Part shown: in pieces, positions 27,109 to 34,756 of the stretch
Position numbering within the stretch: the stretch's first letter is position 1
Layout: the number at the start of each line of letters is the position of its first letter
Source of the DNA: Jejuia sp. UBA6058
Lineage (GTDB): Bacteria; Bacteroidota; Bacteroidia; Flavobacteriales; Flavobacteriaceae
Length of the DNA: 64,000 bases
Reading direction: 5' to 3'
Assembly (NCBI GenBank): GCA_002428965.1
Contig: DIYI01000012.1
Coordinates: 781,948-845,947, forward strand
Made by a program: the position numbers and the translations under genes
The notes under the pieces: generated by a model
The model's database searches: none
What the model was told of the DNA's origin: nothing
The model's input: the letters and a program-made list of their open reading frames with translations, nothing else

Positions 27109-28077
27109 TTATAATGATGCTATAAACTGACTTAAATCTGAATCAATTAATTTATACATCTCTTTGTTTTTTATATCCTTGTTTGAATCAACTTCTATTG
27201 TAATAGACGCCCTATTCTTTAACAAATTAAACGTTTGTTCTACCCCAAAATTATCCTCATATTTAACTTCAAAATTTTCGAACAATTTTGTGTTTCTGTT
27301 TCTTTGTTTAAACACCTTCAACATCCCTCTAAACCAATTATTAGCTTCATTATTAATACTCACGGGTGATTTCGAACCAGGTGTTTGAAAATAAGTTTCA
27401 ACTCTAAAAAATTTAGGCTTAAACATTTTACCAATATTCTCCATACTAGAATAATAATGTTTTCTAACGTCTGAATCCATTTTAGCTAAATTGGCAGGTT
27501 TGAACTTCACATCCATATGGAGAACGTTTCTCATATTGGCCAACGTATCCTCTAAAGAGTTTTTAAAAAAAGCCGTGCGTTCAGTTGCTCTAGCTATCCT
27601 TAAAGTGGATGGACCTGCTACATTTCTAAAATAATATTCCAAATCAGAAATTCTTGGACCTCTGTCATTATATTCTGCACAAATAACACATTTAGACGTA
27701 CTGAAATCAATAAAAAAATGTGTTTCTTCAACAATATCTCCTCCCAAGTCGCTTAACGGTAGAAGCTTAAATCTATCCGTGGGCTTTAACTTTGGTTGCT
27801 TACCTTTTCTTAGTAATGCCATAGAGCATCTAATTCTATCTTCATGAGGCACTTTTCTATGACCTACCATGAATAATTCTCTAGATTCAGACTTGTCTCT
27901 TTTTTCATGTCTGTCTATTAAATGACCTTGACCATTATTTCTTTTATCCCTTAAATATGTGAAAACATCTTTTAAAATTGACCTAGTATTATACTTTCCT
28001 TTAAATTCCGAATAAGGTTCAAACTTTAAAGAAGATAAAAATAAGTTAACTTCACGGACTTGCTTTTTCTTTGCCAT
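27109..28077 (-). CDS. RexA-like sensor protein (candidate)
   Basis: I start at MAKKKQVREVNLFLSSL (322 residues), because the -7 box at 28103-28096 lies over the longer start. The protein is soluble. Mid-protein there is FFIDFSTSKCVICAEYNDRGPRISDLEYYF; the GP..SDL pattern and surrounding strands recall lambda RexA (GPTTSDL). MDVKFKP and a basic C-terminal half (KPKFFRVETYF, WFRGMLKVFKQRNRNTK) follow. The partner downstream is a four-helix membrane protein, as RexB follows RexA. A Kiwa-type pair is an alternative, but the gene order is opposite. Confidence 0.5.
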   Translation of the reverse strand: MAKKKQVREVNLFLSSLKFEPYSEFKGKYNTRSILKDVFTYLRDKRNNGQGHLIDRHEKRDKSESRELFMVGHRKVPHEDRIRCSMALLRKGKQPKLKPTDRFKLLPLSDLGGDIVEETHFFIDFSTSKCVICAEYNDRGPRISDLEYYFRNVAGPSTLRIARATERTAFFKNSLEDTLANMRNVLHMDVKFKPANLAKMDSDVRKHYYSSMENIGKMFKPKFFRVETYFQTPGSKSPVSINNEANNWFRGMLKVFKQRNRNTKLFENFEVKYEDNFGVEQTFNLLKNRASITIEVDSNKDIKNKEMYKLIDSDLSQFIASL

Positions 28078-28095
28078 AATTAAATCAAGTATCAT

Positions 28096-28123
28096 CAAAT
28101 GTAATAAAGATTACTCTTACAAA
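28096..28123 (-). promoter_or_regulatory. Promoter of the RexAB-like pair
   Basis: On the minus strand TTTG (28123-28120) and TACATTTG (28103-28096) are 16 bases apart. Transcription would start near 28090, 13 bases before the chosen ATG at 28077. The pair therefore has its own promoter within the element. Confidence 0.55.
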
Positions 28124-28226
28124 AAAGTTAAATGATCTTTCTTATGATCTTATATAGAACTTGAAAAAGATCCCAAACCTTATACTATGTCTTTAGATAT
28201 CAACAGAGCACAATTATATAACACCT

Positions 28227-28676
28227 TTATTCTATACCTTGATTTGTAAAACTACAATACCCGTCTTTAGATAAAATTAAATTATCAAACACATTAATAT
28301 CCAAATAGTTAGCAGCAATTTTAATCTTACCGAAAACGGTTTTATCTGCTTCACTTGGTCTTAAATTTCCACTAGGATGGTTGTGTGCCAATATTATCCC
28401 TGTTGAAGCGGATTTTAGTACAACTGCAAATAGTAATTTTATATCTACTACAGTACCTGTTATTCCACCTTTAGATACTACATATATCCCAAGTACTTCA
28501 TTTGCCTTATTTAACAATAAAATCTTAAATTCCTCATATAGCTCAATAGTTTCCTTATTCCAAGTCTCTAGAAGTATTTTATAGGCTGATTTACTATCTG
28601 AGATTTTTACGCGTCCAATTTTTGGGTTTGCAGGGCTGTACTTAAGTTCAATTTCTGAAATCGTATTTCCATTCAT
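28227..28676 (-). CDS. RadC-like JAB/JAMM protein
   Basis: A 149-residue protein with the metal motif HNHPSGNLRPSEAD (HxH...D), preceded by GIYVVSKGGITGTVVD; these define the RadC JAB domain. The N-terminal HhH part of full-length RadC is missing, as is usual in mobile elements. The family is frequent in plasmids and islands; its function in DNA repair is doubtful. Its ATG overlaps the stop of an 18-codon upstream reading frame (ATGA). Confidence 0.9.
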   Translation of the reverse strand: MNGNTISEIELKYSPANPKIGRVKISDSKSAYKILLETWNKETIELYEEFKILLLNKANEVLGIYVVSKGGITGTVVDIKLLFAVVLKSASTGIILAHNHPSGNLRPSEADKTVFGKIKIAANYLDINVFDNLILSKDGYCSFTNQGIE

Positions 28677-28729
28677 TTGGTTTTACTTATTAACTGTTTA
28701 CTTATCTTTAGATTGATTAAATAATTCAT
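28673..28729 (-). CDS. Short upstream reading frame (18 aa) coupled to the RadC gene
   Basis: The minus-strand ATG at 28729 opens an 18-codon frame (MNYLINLKISKQLISKTK) whose TGA overlaps the RadC ATG. Both starts stand in the same context, AAAACCAAATGAAT, 53 bases apart. The peptide is basic and has no known motif. It may serve only for coupling, or be a duplicated start region. Confidence 0.35.
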   Translation of the reverse strand: MNYLINLKISKQLISKTK

Positions 28730-28741
28730 TTGGTTTTTGTA

Positions 28742-28775
28742 CAAAAAAAAGGGATAGCTTTTAAACCATCCCTTT
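28742..28775 (-). terminator. Terminator of the RepA-like ATPase gene
   Basis: On the minus strand AAAGGGAT-N12-ATCCCTTT is followed by a run of T residues. It lies 19 bases past the ATPase stop and just before the 18-codon frame. Confidence 0.85.
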
Positions 28776-28793
28776 AGTTTTGCATATCTTGCG

Positions 28794-29858
28794 TTAATTG
28801 CGCAAATTATACGTATAGTTACCTTTAGCTCCATTTTGAACCAATAGTTTATTCTTAACTATCTTTCTTAAAGTATAGTCAAAACTTCTACTAGGAATCG
28901 TATTGGTACTTACAAATTTCTTTTTTAATTCTGAAACTTGTATAGGATAACTACTTGTCGTCTTATCGACAGAAGTAAATTCTACTGATTTTGAATCTAA
29001 ATAATTAATAATCATTTCATAATAACTCGCGTTATTTGTTCCTGTATCATTAATAATTTTAGACTCATGCTTTTCATCTACGGGAATCAACCAATTGGTA
29101 TCATTACATATTTCATAAACTGTTACCATTTCACTGACTTCTTGATATCTAAAGAATACCTCTTTGATATATCGTTCATTAGTCAACTCATTACGGTTTA
29201 ATCCAATAGAAAAATCTCCTTCTTGAGATAAAACAGAGCTTCCAGCCATACTATCACTAACGAGTGGTTTACCCGTAACCTTAGTAGAATGATGTATTAT
29301 CATAACGCATAAACTGTTATCGTATGCAAAGTTTCTTAATCTTTCCAATACTTTTTTACAGTCCATTCTGTTTGTAATATCATCACTCATTATACGCGTA
29401 AAACTATCGATAATCAGTACATCTGGGTTCTCATTAATAATTAGCTCTTCAAAATTATCCCAATCTTCCTTAGTGGTTAATCGTCTTGGAAAATTTTTTC
29501 CAGCTAATTTCATGTTTAAATTGAATAATCGCTTTTCTTCCTCAGATAATTTACTTAATTGCTTCTTCATTCTTTTAGCCCTATTTCTATAGTTCTCCTC
29601 CATAGCCGCAAATAATATTTTTTTGGGCTTATTAATCATGGGGGTATTAAAAAATAGTTCTCTACCACAAGCTAGGCTCATAGCGAAGTTCTCACAAAAA
29701 ATTGTTTTACCTGCTTTACTTGGTCCAAAAACATATCCAAAAGAAACATCCTCTATTCCTCTCCAATAATAAACTGGTTCTGGTTCATTTTCATAAACTT
29801 CCAATAGTCCATTTGGACTTTGTACATCATTAATGGAATATTTATAATCTTTCTTCAT
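28794..29858 (-). CDS. RepA-like AAA ATPase / helicase of the element
   Basis: A 354-residue RecA-fold protein. Walker A is GPSKAGKTIFCENFA (~residue 47), Walker B is NPDVLIIDSFTRIMSD, and VMIIHHSTKV and SMAGSSVLSQEGD follow, as in RepA/DnaB-like hexameric helicases of plasmids and islands. The C-terminal ~80 residues look like a winged helix. It probably unwinds DNA during replication of the excised element. A structured stretch lies upstream of its start. Confidence 0.82.
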   Translation of the reverse strand: MKKDYKYSINDVQSPNGLLEVYENEPEPVYYWRGIEDVSFGYVFGPSKAGKTIFCENFAMSLACGRELFFNTPMINKPKKILFAAMEENYRNRAKRMKKQLSKLSEEEKRLFNLNMKLAGKNFPRRLTTKEDWDNFEELIINENPDVLIIDSFTRIMSDDITNRMDCKKVLERLRNFAYDNSLCVMIIHHSTKVTGKPLVSDSMAGSSVLSQEGDFSIGLNRNELTNERYIKEVFFRYQEVSEMVTVYEICNDTNWLIPVDEKHESKIINDTGTNNASYYEMIINYLDSKSVEFTSVDKTTSSYPIQVSELKKKFVSTNTIPSRSFDYTLRKIVKNKLLVQNGAKGNYTYNLRN

Positions 29859-30005
29859 TTATAAAGATTTATTATTGATATCCACCCTACACCTAATAAT
29901 AAGGTAGAAGCAAAATTGTTTGTTTTTAGGATTTTTTTCATCACCGTACGCACAAGTCACGCAACTAACGCAACTTAATATTGAGCGCACGCCTACGGAA
30001 GTAAA

Positions 30006-30079
30006 ACAAATAGGCCCAAAGGTGCTTACAAAAGTTAGTGAAACTTTGCCTTTGTCTTTAAGTCGTAGCACCTATTTGT
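30006..30079 (-). ncRNA. Structured element with two alternative folds upstream of the ATPase gene
   Basis: Nested stems: ACAAATAGG/CCTATTTGT (30006-30014 with 30071-30079), CAAAGG/CCTTTG (30017-30022 with 30049-30054) and AAAGTT/AACTTT (30031-30036 with 30042-30047). A 7-bp alternative, AGGTGCT/AGCACCT (30020-30026 with 30067-30073), excludes the first two. Just beside it (29956-29973) are two repeats of acgcaact. It could be a leader control RNA, a countertranscript or part of a replication origin. Confidence 0.4.
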
Positions 30080-30127
30080 TGATGACAAATTTACAAAAAT
30101 TATAACATTAATTGACTAATAATGATT

Positions 30128-30376
30128 TTAAATGATAAAATCAAAATAATGGTACTGGTAATACTCTCCGTTTATCTCAAACACGGTATCTAATTTATCT
30201 GTATTCCAAACTCTAACAACATGAAGAACTTGACCTTGCTGTAAATTATGCACCGATTTGAGTACTCTAACTTTAAATGGGCATCTTAGTGCTTTTAATT
30301 TATTTTCAAAATTGACAACATATATGATTCTTGGAGAGGAATATTTGAGTACTTTAAGTAGTTGTTTAGCATTCAT
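30128..30376 (-). CDS. Small hypothetical protein of the element
   Basis: An 82-residue protein with a beta-rich second half (KVRVLKSVHNLQQGQVLHVVRV, TVFEINGEYYQYHYFDFII). No membrane helix, signal or known motif. It lies upstream of the structured region and the ATPase gene on the same strand, so it may belong to the replication module. Confidence 0.55.
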   Translation of the reverse strand: MNAKQLLKVLKYSSPRIIYVVNFENKLKALRCPFKVRVLKSVHNLQQGQVLHVVRVWNTDKLDTVFEINGEYYQYHYFDFII

Positions 30377-30523
30377 TTTATTGAATTGAAGAATTATTCG
30401 GTATACTCAGGATTGAGTAAAAGGGCTATGTAATAATATGTGTTACTATAACTTTAGATGTTATATTGGCTAATTTATAGGGTTAAAGAGTAGTGCTGTA
30501 ATTACATCTGTAGATAAAGTAAA

Positions 30524-30549
30524 TAGCCTCTAGGTTTCCCTAGAAGCTA
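30524..30549 (-). terminator. Hairpin after the 113-residue gene
   Basis: TAGCTTCTAGG-GAAA-CCTAGAGGCTA on the minus strand, one wobble pair, 8 bases past the stop of the preceding gene. The T tract after it is weak. Confidence 0.55.
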
Positions 30550-30556
30550 ATAAATG

Positions 30557-30898
30557 TTAGTGTACCACATCTGAATCTAGTAGTTGCTCTTTCATCATCT
30601 CTTCAGGATTATCAACGTAATCCCATTGATAGGAGAGCTCTACAACCTTATCAGTATTTGGAATAGTGTAACTATAAGGCCTACAAGGAACTTTTTCTAT
30701 ACTACCAGGAAATTTGCAACCAACTAAATCTTTACAAGTTTCTTCATCAAAACTTGCGGGAACCGTGCATGTTCTTGCAGTAAAATATAAATTTCCATCA
30801 CTGCTTTTTACAGGTTCAATGCCTCCTGATAGAACAAGAGCGAAAAACTTACCACCTGATTTAGATTCTCTTTTTAAATAATTTTTTACTGTAACCAT
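30557..30898 (-). CDS. Small conserved mobile-element protein (possible ssDNA-binding)
   Basis: I start at MVTVKNYLKRESKSGGKFFA (113 residues); the longer frame adds 57 residues without coding character. The body is beta-rich with YFTARTCTVPASFDEETCKDLVG and FPGSIEKVPCRPYSYTIP. I recall similar small proteins next to replication genes in Bacteroidota plasmids and ssDNA elements, where binding of single-stranded DNA is suspected. That role is inference. Confidence 0.6.
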   Translation of the reverse strand: MVTVKNYLKRESKSGGKFFALVLSGGIEPVKSSDGNLYFTARTCTVPASFDEETCKDLVGCKFPGSIEKVPCRPYSYTIPNTDKVVELSYQWDYVDNPEEMMKEQLLDSDVVH

Positions 30899-31098
30899 TT
30901 TGAAATATTTTTTAATTAAACAACACTGGGGGATGATCCCAATTTTGAATAAGCGTGGGCGTGGTATTGTAGGTAGAGTTACGCTTACAGTGAAAAACCT
31001 CCTGAAAAATATTATAAAAAATTTTTTTAGCCTTATGATAATGAAAGTTTGAGAAAATAGGTTGCCCACCTACCTCTAAGTGAGAATTTAAGACGCTT

Positions 31099-31239
31099 TT
31101 AGAAACCAAATATTTTACTGAGACCCAATAGAACTAATCCAAAAATTATAACTATAATGCATCCTTTTAAATTATCCTTTCCTATTTCACCTTTAAAAGC
31201 ACTATTATAATCATTTGGTTTTTGCTTGTTCTTTTTCAT
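31099..31239 (-). CDS. 46-residue single-helix membrane protein
   Basis: A small frame: MKKNKQKPNDYNSAFKGEIG, then a hydrophobic helix (GCIIVIIFGLVLLGLSKIFGF). It starts 5 bases after the stop of the 136-residue coiled-coil protein, so the two are very likely one operon. The charged N-terminus and single C-terminal helix resemble small phage or plasmid membrane proteins. Function unknown. Confidence 0.6.
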   Translation of the reverse strand: MKKNKQKPNDYNSAFKGEIGKDNLKGCIIVIIFGLVLLGLSKIFGF

Positions 31240-31244
31240 CTAGT

Positions 31245-31655
31245 TTACCTAACATTTTTAGTTATTTCAGACCTTATTTCTTCAACCTTCAAATCAAATT
31301 GATCATTATCAATAAAGCCCTTATCAAGAGCTCTTTTGAGAGAGTTATAACGCTCATTTTGGTTCAAATAATACTCAACCTTAATACTCTTTTTATGAGC
31401 TTCCAAAGCTCCTAATTTCTTATCAAAATCTCTTTCATCTATAATGCTTTGATTTCTAAGAATTTTTATTTGTGAAATCTCTGAATCAATTTTAGCAAGC
31501 TCCTTTTGATGTAAACTTCTTTTCAAATCACTCTTAATTTCTTTCCTTTTTGAGAACAGATAAATAACATAGATTATTGAAAAAGCCACTATACCTATGG
31601 CTATACCTTTACCCATTTCGGTTGAGGAATCTCCTATTAAGAAATATATCATCAT
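31245..31655 (-). CDS. Membrane-anchored coiled-coil protein with SHOCT-like ends
   Basis: A 136-residue protein: a short N-terminus, one membrane helix (GIAIGIVAFSIIYVIYLF), then a charged coiled coil (residues ~38-80). Two short repeats follow of the form L-x-x-G-x-I-x-x-x-x-F-D (IDERDFDKKL, LDKGFIDNDQFDLKV), which recall SHOCT oligomerisation motifs. The start lies in the same AAAACCAAATG context seen at the RadC gene. Confidence 0.6.
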   Translation of the reverse strand: MMIYFLIGDSSTEMGKGIAIGIVAFSIIYVIYLFSKRKEIKSDLKRSLHQKELAKIDSEISQIKILRNQSIIDERDFDKKLGALEAHKKSIKVEYYLNQNERYNSLKRALDKGFIDNDQFDLKVEEIRSEITKNVR

Positions 31656-31763
31656 TTGGTTTTAGTTTGTATTAAACAATAGATATAGCACCAATCAAAT
31701 ATAGTTAAAAATGTAGTACTATAAGGTTACGGTATTTAATCTCGTTAATTAGAATTTTATTGC

Positions 31764-32009
31764 ATGGTGCAATTGTCTGACAAGAGGCTGAATGAGTTAA
31801 AGGATTCTATACCTAAATTAATCGGTGATAGAATTAGAATTTTAAGAAAAACTAAAGACCTTACTCAAACTGAACTAGCTGAACTCGTTGGAAAGGACAG
31901 GCAATACCTATATAAAATTGAAAAAGGAAAAGTAACCCCAAATATTGTTACAATTTCAGCATTAGCAGTTGCTTTGGAAATAACTTTAAAAGATTTTTTT
32001 GACTTTTAA
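31764..32009 (+). CDS. XRE-type HTH regulator of the element
   Basis: An 81-residue protein with one Cro/CI HTH (LTQTELAELVGKDRQYLYKIEKGKVTPN). It is divergent from the 31.1-31.7 kb operon, with a 108-base shared upstream region, which is the usual layout of an element repressor. The operator was not identified. Confidence 0.85.
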   Translation: MVQLSDKRLNELKDSIPKLIGDRIRILRKTKDLTQTELAELVGKDRQYLYKIEKGKVTPNIVTISALAVALEITLKDFFDF

Positions 32010-32652
32010 TTTGGAAACTATTTCGGTATACTTATTTAAATGCACACCTGATTTAAAACTTCTTACTTCAACCCAATTAAAATAAAGCACCCACTCTATT
32101 TAGAATTGGTAATTATTTATAATATTTAATGTTTATGAATTAAAAAGTAGGTGGTGGTACATCTCCATTACAATCTCTTAAATCCGCCTGAAAATACAAT
32201 CAAACTAAATTAGCGCTAATCTTATGAAATACATTAAGTTAGAAAAACTCAATAAAAAAGGAGGCAATAGCAACCTCCTTCTCATATTAACAATTTACTT
32301 CACTTCATTTCAACAGTTATTAGTCAACAACGAAACACAACTGCTAAATAAGCCCGCAAAAATATAAACAACACTTTACATCTTTATTTACATTTTATAA
32401 TACAACTTATCTACATGAAAAAAGGCAAGCTAATTGCTCACCTTTTTTGCCCCAAATCTACCATGAACTTAACCTACTTATGTTATGGTGAATCAAACAT
32501 AGGCAATTAGTTTTATTAAGTACCTAAATTTCTACAAACAACCATTTAATAAGATTAAGGTTAAAATATGGTGACAATTATTTAACATTAAATTATTTTT
32601 TAATTAACTATTTTTAGACCGCCCTGTAGTCACCGCAATTAAAGGTTAAAAA
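32010..32652. other. 643-base stretch without a convincing gene
   Basis: Two strong hairpins with T/A flanks are present: 32253-32280 (AAGGAGG/CCTCCTT, T-rich on the minus strand) and 32418-32448 (AAAAAAGG...CCTTTTTT, either strand). Between them, TATTTTTG on the minus strand could start a short RNA of about 90 bases ending at the first hairpin. A minus-strand tail at 32148-32196 reads like the end of a small protein but lacks a start. No other feature is seen. Confidence 0.4.
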
Positions 32653-32877
32653 ATGAGAGAACTACATTGTTTATTATTTGGGCACAGATTAAAGATCAGT
32701 AAACACGTCACAGAACATATTAAAGAATATCAATGTACGTGTTGTAAAGAAAAATTCACAACTTCACCCACTGGTAACATCATTTCACTTACTGAATCTA
32801 GAGAAAGAGTTAATCTCACGCTACAAAATATTCATGGTAGAAAATTGAGACGTAAAGGCATTAGTTATAATATTTAG
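32653..32877 (+). CDS. Small zinc-ribbon protein (DUF1660-like, prophage type)
   Basis: A 74-residue protein with the pattern LHCLLFGHRLK ... YQCTCCKEKFTTSPTG, that is Cys, His and a CxCC group spaced as in small phage/island zinc-ribbon proteins of the DUF1660 kind. The C-terminus is basic (GRKLRRKG). Role unknown; it may bind nucleic acid. Confidence 0.65.
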   Translation: MRELHCLLFGHRLKISKHVTEHIKEYQCTCCKEKFTTSPTGNIISLTESRERVNLTLQNIHGRKLRRKGISYNI

Positions 32878-32957
32878 CCTTCTTGAATTTTTAAGTAACA
32901 TTCACATAACAATTAATTGATATTTAATTAACTTTGCAGGTCAATAATAAATATTGG

Positions 32958-33212
32958 ATGCGTAAATTATTGCTAATAATTAATGGTTTTATTGATACCA
33001 TTGATGACTTCAAAGAGTTTTATTCATTTAAGTTGATTAAGTCCCAAAGCACCAAGAAATACGGTGTTTTTAAACTGATATATCTAAGCACAAATCTTAA
33101 AGAAAAAGTCCTGCGTATTGAGCTAAATATGAAGACTAAAAAGTTATCGTATGGTTCATGGGATGATAACTCGTTACAAACTATCAAGTTTGATAACTTC
33201 ATAAACGTTTAA
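32958..33212 (+). CDS. Small hypothetical protein next to the integrase
   Basis: I start at the ATG giving MRKLLLIINGFIDTIDD (84 residues). The in-frame TTG at 32934 lies within the -7 box TAACTTTG (32929-32936), so it is before the transcript. Basic, no known motif. It converges with the integrase gene, 7 bases apart. Confidence 0.5.
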   Translation: MRKLLLIINGFIDTIDDFKEFYSFKLIKSQSTKKYGVFKLIYLSTNLKEKVLRIELNMKTKKLSYGSWDDNSLQTIKFDNFINV

Positions 33213-33219
33213 AATTCAA

Positions 33220-34401
33220 TTATTTTAGTTTATTTATCTCAAGACTAATTCTCTTCTCTACCACCTTGCCGTAACTATCTTGAGTTATCTTTAGACTTGA
33301 ATGGCCTAATAATTCACTTACAATTTCCATTGGTACATTATTATAAAGCAGCACAGTTGAAGCAAAGGTTCTTCTTGCCATATGAGTTGTAAACTTCTTT
33401 TCAATTCCTGTAATTGCACCGATCTCCTTGAGATATGAATTATACTTTTGATTACTAATTCTTGGGAATATAAAATCATCTCTGCTGTAATTATTTAATA
33501 AATCTAAAGCCTTAGGTAGCAAAGGAATTGATAATGGCTTAGACGTTTTCCGCCTGTTAATCTTAATCCATTTATTTCCATCAAATCCATCAATAATGTG
33601 TTTCGATTTCAAATCCATTAATTCCCTGTATGGTAATCCCGTATAACAACAAAAAATGAATAGGTCTTTTACAAAACATAATCTTGGTTGTGAAAACTTG
33701 TAGTTTTCTAGCTTTTTTAGCTCATCAGGAGAAAGAAATACTATAGTATTTTTAATGGGTTTTGCCTTGAAAAGCATAAATGGATCTTTCTCCAAATAGT
33801 TTTCAGCGACAGCCACCTTAATAACTTTTCTAAACCTTTGAATCTTTTTATTAATAGTTATCTGTTTTAAACCTTTTTCTGTTTTGTAGTAATACTCTAG
33901 GTCTTTTAGGAAATTAGCTTTTAGTTCTTTTAGAGGGATATCATCAGTTTTAAATTCCCATTTTATAAAGCCTTTTACATCACTTTTAATGTAGTCAAAC
34001 TTACTCCAGGTTACTTGCTTTATGTCAATTCCAATAAGCGTTTTAAGACGTTTTAAGTAACGGTCATAGAACTCAATTACATTGTATTGCTTCTCTAGTT
34101 TTTCGCCGTTATACGTCTTGTAGATGTCTTGTACAGTGAAGGCGCTTTCTTGAACTTGAAGTAGTAAGAAAGCCTTATAAACTTTAGTTCTTATTAGGCT
34201 TAGTTGAGTGAATTTTTGTACCGCATCGGGTTCATCTTGTTTAATGAATTGTGAGTTTTTATTCCAATTATTTGGTTCGATAAATATCCCCGTGGAGAAT
34301 TCTTTTCGTTTCTTATTAAATGTTATTCTACACTTAATAGGGGATTTATTTTCTTTGTTCACTTTAGTTTTATCTAAATAAAACCTTATGAATATTTTCA
34401 T
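33220..34401 (-). CDS. Tyrosine recombinase / integrase
   Basis: A 393-residue phage-type integrase. The N-terminal arm-binding domain (RFYLDKTKVNKENKSPIKCRI) is of the Bacteroidota type, followed by a SAM-like core-binding domain (~residues 100-200). The catalytic residues are present: Arg in CYTGLPYRELMDL, His-x-x-Arg in HMARRTFAS, His in ELLGHSSL and Tyr in TQDSYGK. It should catalyse integration and excision at tRNA-Asn, which lies 210 bases upstream of its start. Confidence 0.95.
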   Translation of the reverse strand: MKIFIRFYLDKTKVNKENKSPIKCRITFNKKRKEFSTGIFIEPNNWNKNSQFIKQDEPDAVQKFTQLSLIRTKVYKAFLLLQVQESAFTVQDIYKTYNGEKLEKQYNVIEFYDRYLKRLKTLIGIDIKQVTWSKFDYIKSDVKGFIKWEFKTDDIPLKELKANFLKDLEYYYKTEKGLKQITINKKIQRFRKVIKVAVAENYLEKDPFMLFKAKPIKNTIVFLSPDELKKLENYKFSQPRLCFVKDLFIFCCYTGLPYRELMDLKSKHIIDGFDGNKWIKINRRKTSKPLSIPLLPKALDLLNNYSRDDFIFPRISNQKYNSYLKEIGAITGIEKKFTTHMARRTFASTVLLYNNVPMEIVSELLGHSSLKITQDSYGKVVEKRISLEINKLK

Positions 34402-34567
34402 ATTTTTTTAGTCTTAAATGGTTAATTAAAGATGGGGCACCTCAATAAAAATTTGGGATACCTAGTGGGGCACTTTTTTGAAGAAAAAACTTGACATGTT
34501 AACGAACTGAAGGAGATGTAACTAATGCATACAAATGCAATAATTATAAGTAGTCACATGAGGGCAT

Positions 34568-34602
34568 AAAAAAAGACCTTACATTTCTGTAAAGTCTTTT
34601 TG
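34568..34602 (-). terminator. Terminator of tRNA-Asn supplied by the element
   Basis: AAAAGACCTTACA-TTTC-TGTAAAGTCTTTT followed by A/T runs. It is similar but not identical to the hairpin at 26301-26331, as expected if the element carries its own version to keep the tRNA transcript ended. Confidence 0.8.
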
Positions 34603-34610
34603 TTTTTTTG

Positions 34611-34684
34611 CTCCTCAGGTTGGGCTCGAACCAACGACCCTCTGATTAACAGTCAGATGCTCTAACCAACTGAGCTACTGAGGA
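34611..34684 (-). tRNA. tRNA-Asn (GTT)
   Basis: Full cloverleaf on the minus strand: acceptor TCCTCAG/CTGAGGA, D arm GCTC..GAGC, anticodon stem CTGAC/.TCAG with GTT, T arm GGTTCGAGCC, discriminator G. CCA is not encoded. Its 3' part is contributed by the integrated element. Confidence 0.97.
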
Positions 34685-34756
34685 AGGTTGTTTTTCGCTT
34701 TTGCGAGCGCAAATATATATTAAATTTTAATTACAACAAATATTAGGACTAAAAAA

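Larger units (their letters stand above)
26325..34674. mobile_element. Integrative element in tRNA-Asn, about 8.3 kb
   Basis: A 72-base perfect direct repeat (26325-26396 and 34603-34674, offset 8278) covers seven T residues and most of tRNA-Asn. The tyrosine integrase is the last gene before the intact tRNA, as in site-specific islands. The element restores the tRNA 3' part and its own terminator at the right end. The cargo is an integrase, RepA-like ATPase, RadC protein, HTH regulator, small phage/plasmid-type proteins and a RexAB-like pair. I see no relaxase, capsid or conjugation gene, so it is probably mobilised by a helper or is a satellite. Confidence 0.88.

Noticed and set aside
26579..28077. 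Kiwa (KwaA/KwaB) as identity of the membrane/soluble pair
   Set aside because: KwaA precedes KwaB, whereas here the membrane gene is second. The soluble protein's pattern fits RexA better by eye. Not fully excluded.
29859..30071. A 70-codon minus-strand frame over the structured region upstream of the ATPase gene
   Set aside because: Cys- and Ser-rich low-quality translation that covers the palindromic RNA element; no start context and no family signal.
30899..31109. Two overlapping minus-strand frames: a 57-residue N-terminal extension of the 113-residue protein, and a 65-codon frame at 30912-31109
   Set aside because: The extension lacks coding character and MVTVKNY gives a clean start. 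The 65-codon frame has no recognisable pattern, so I left it out, though it cannot be excluded.
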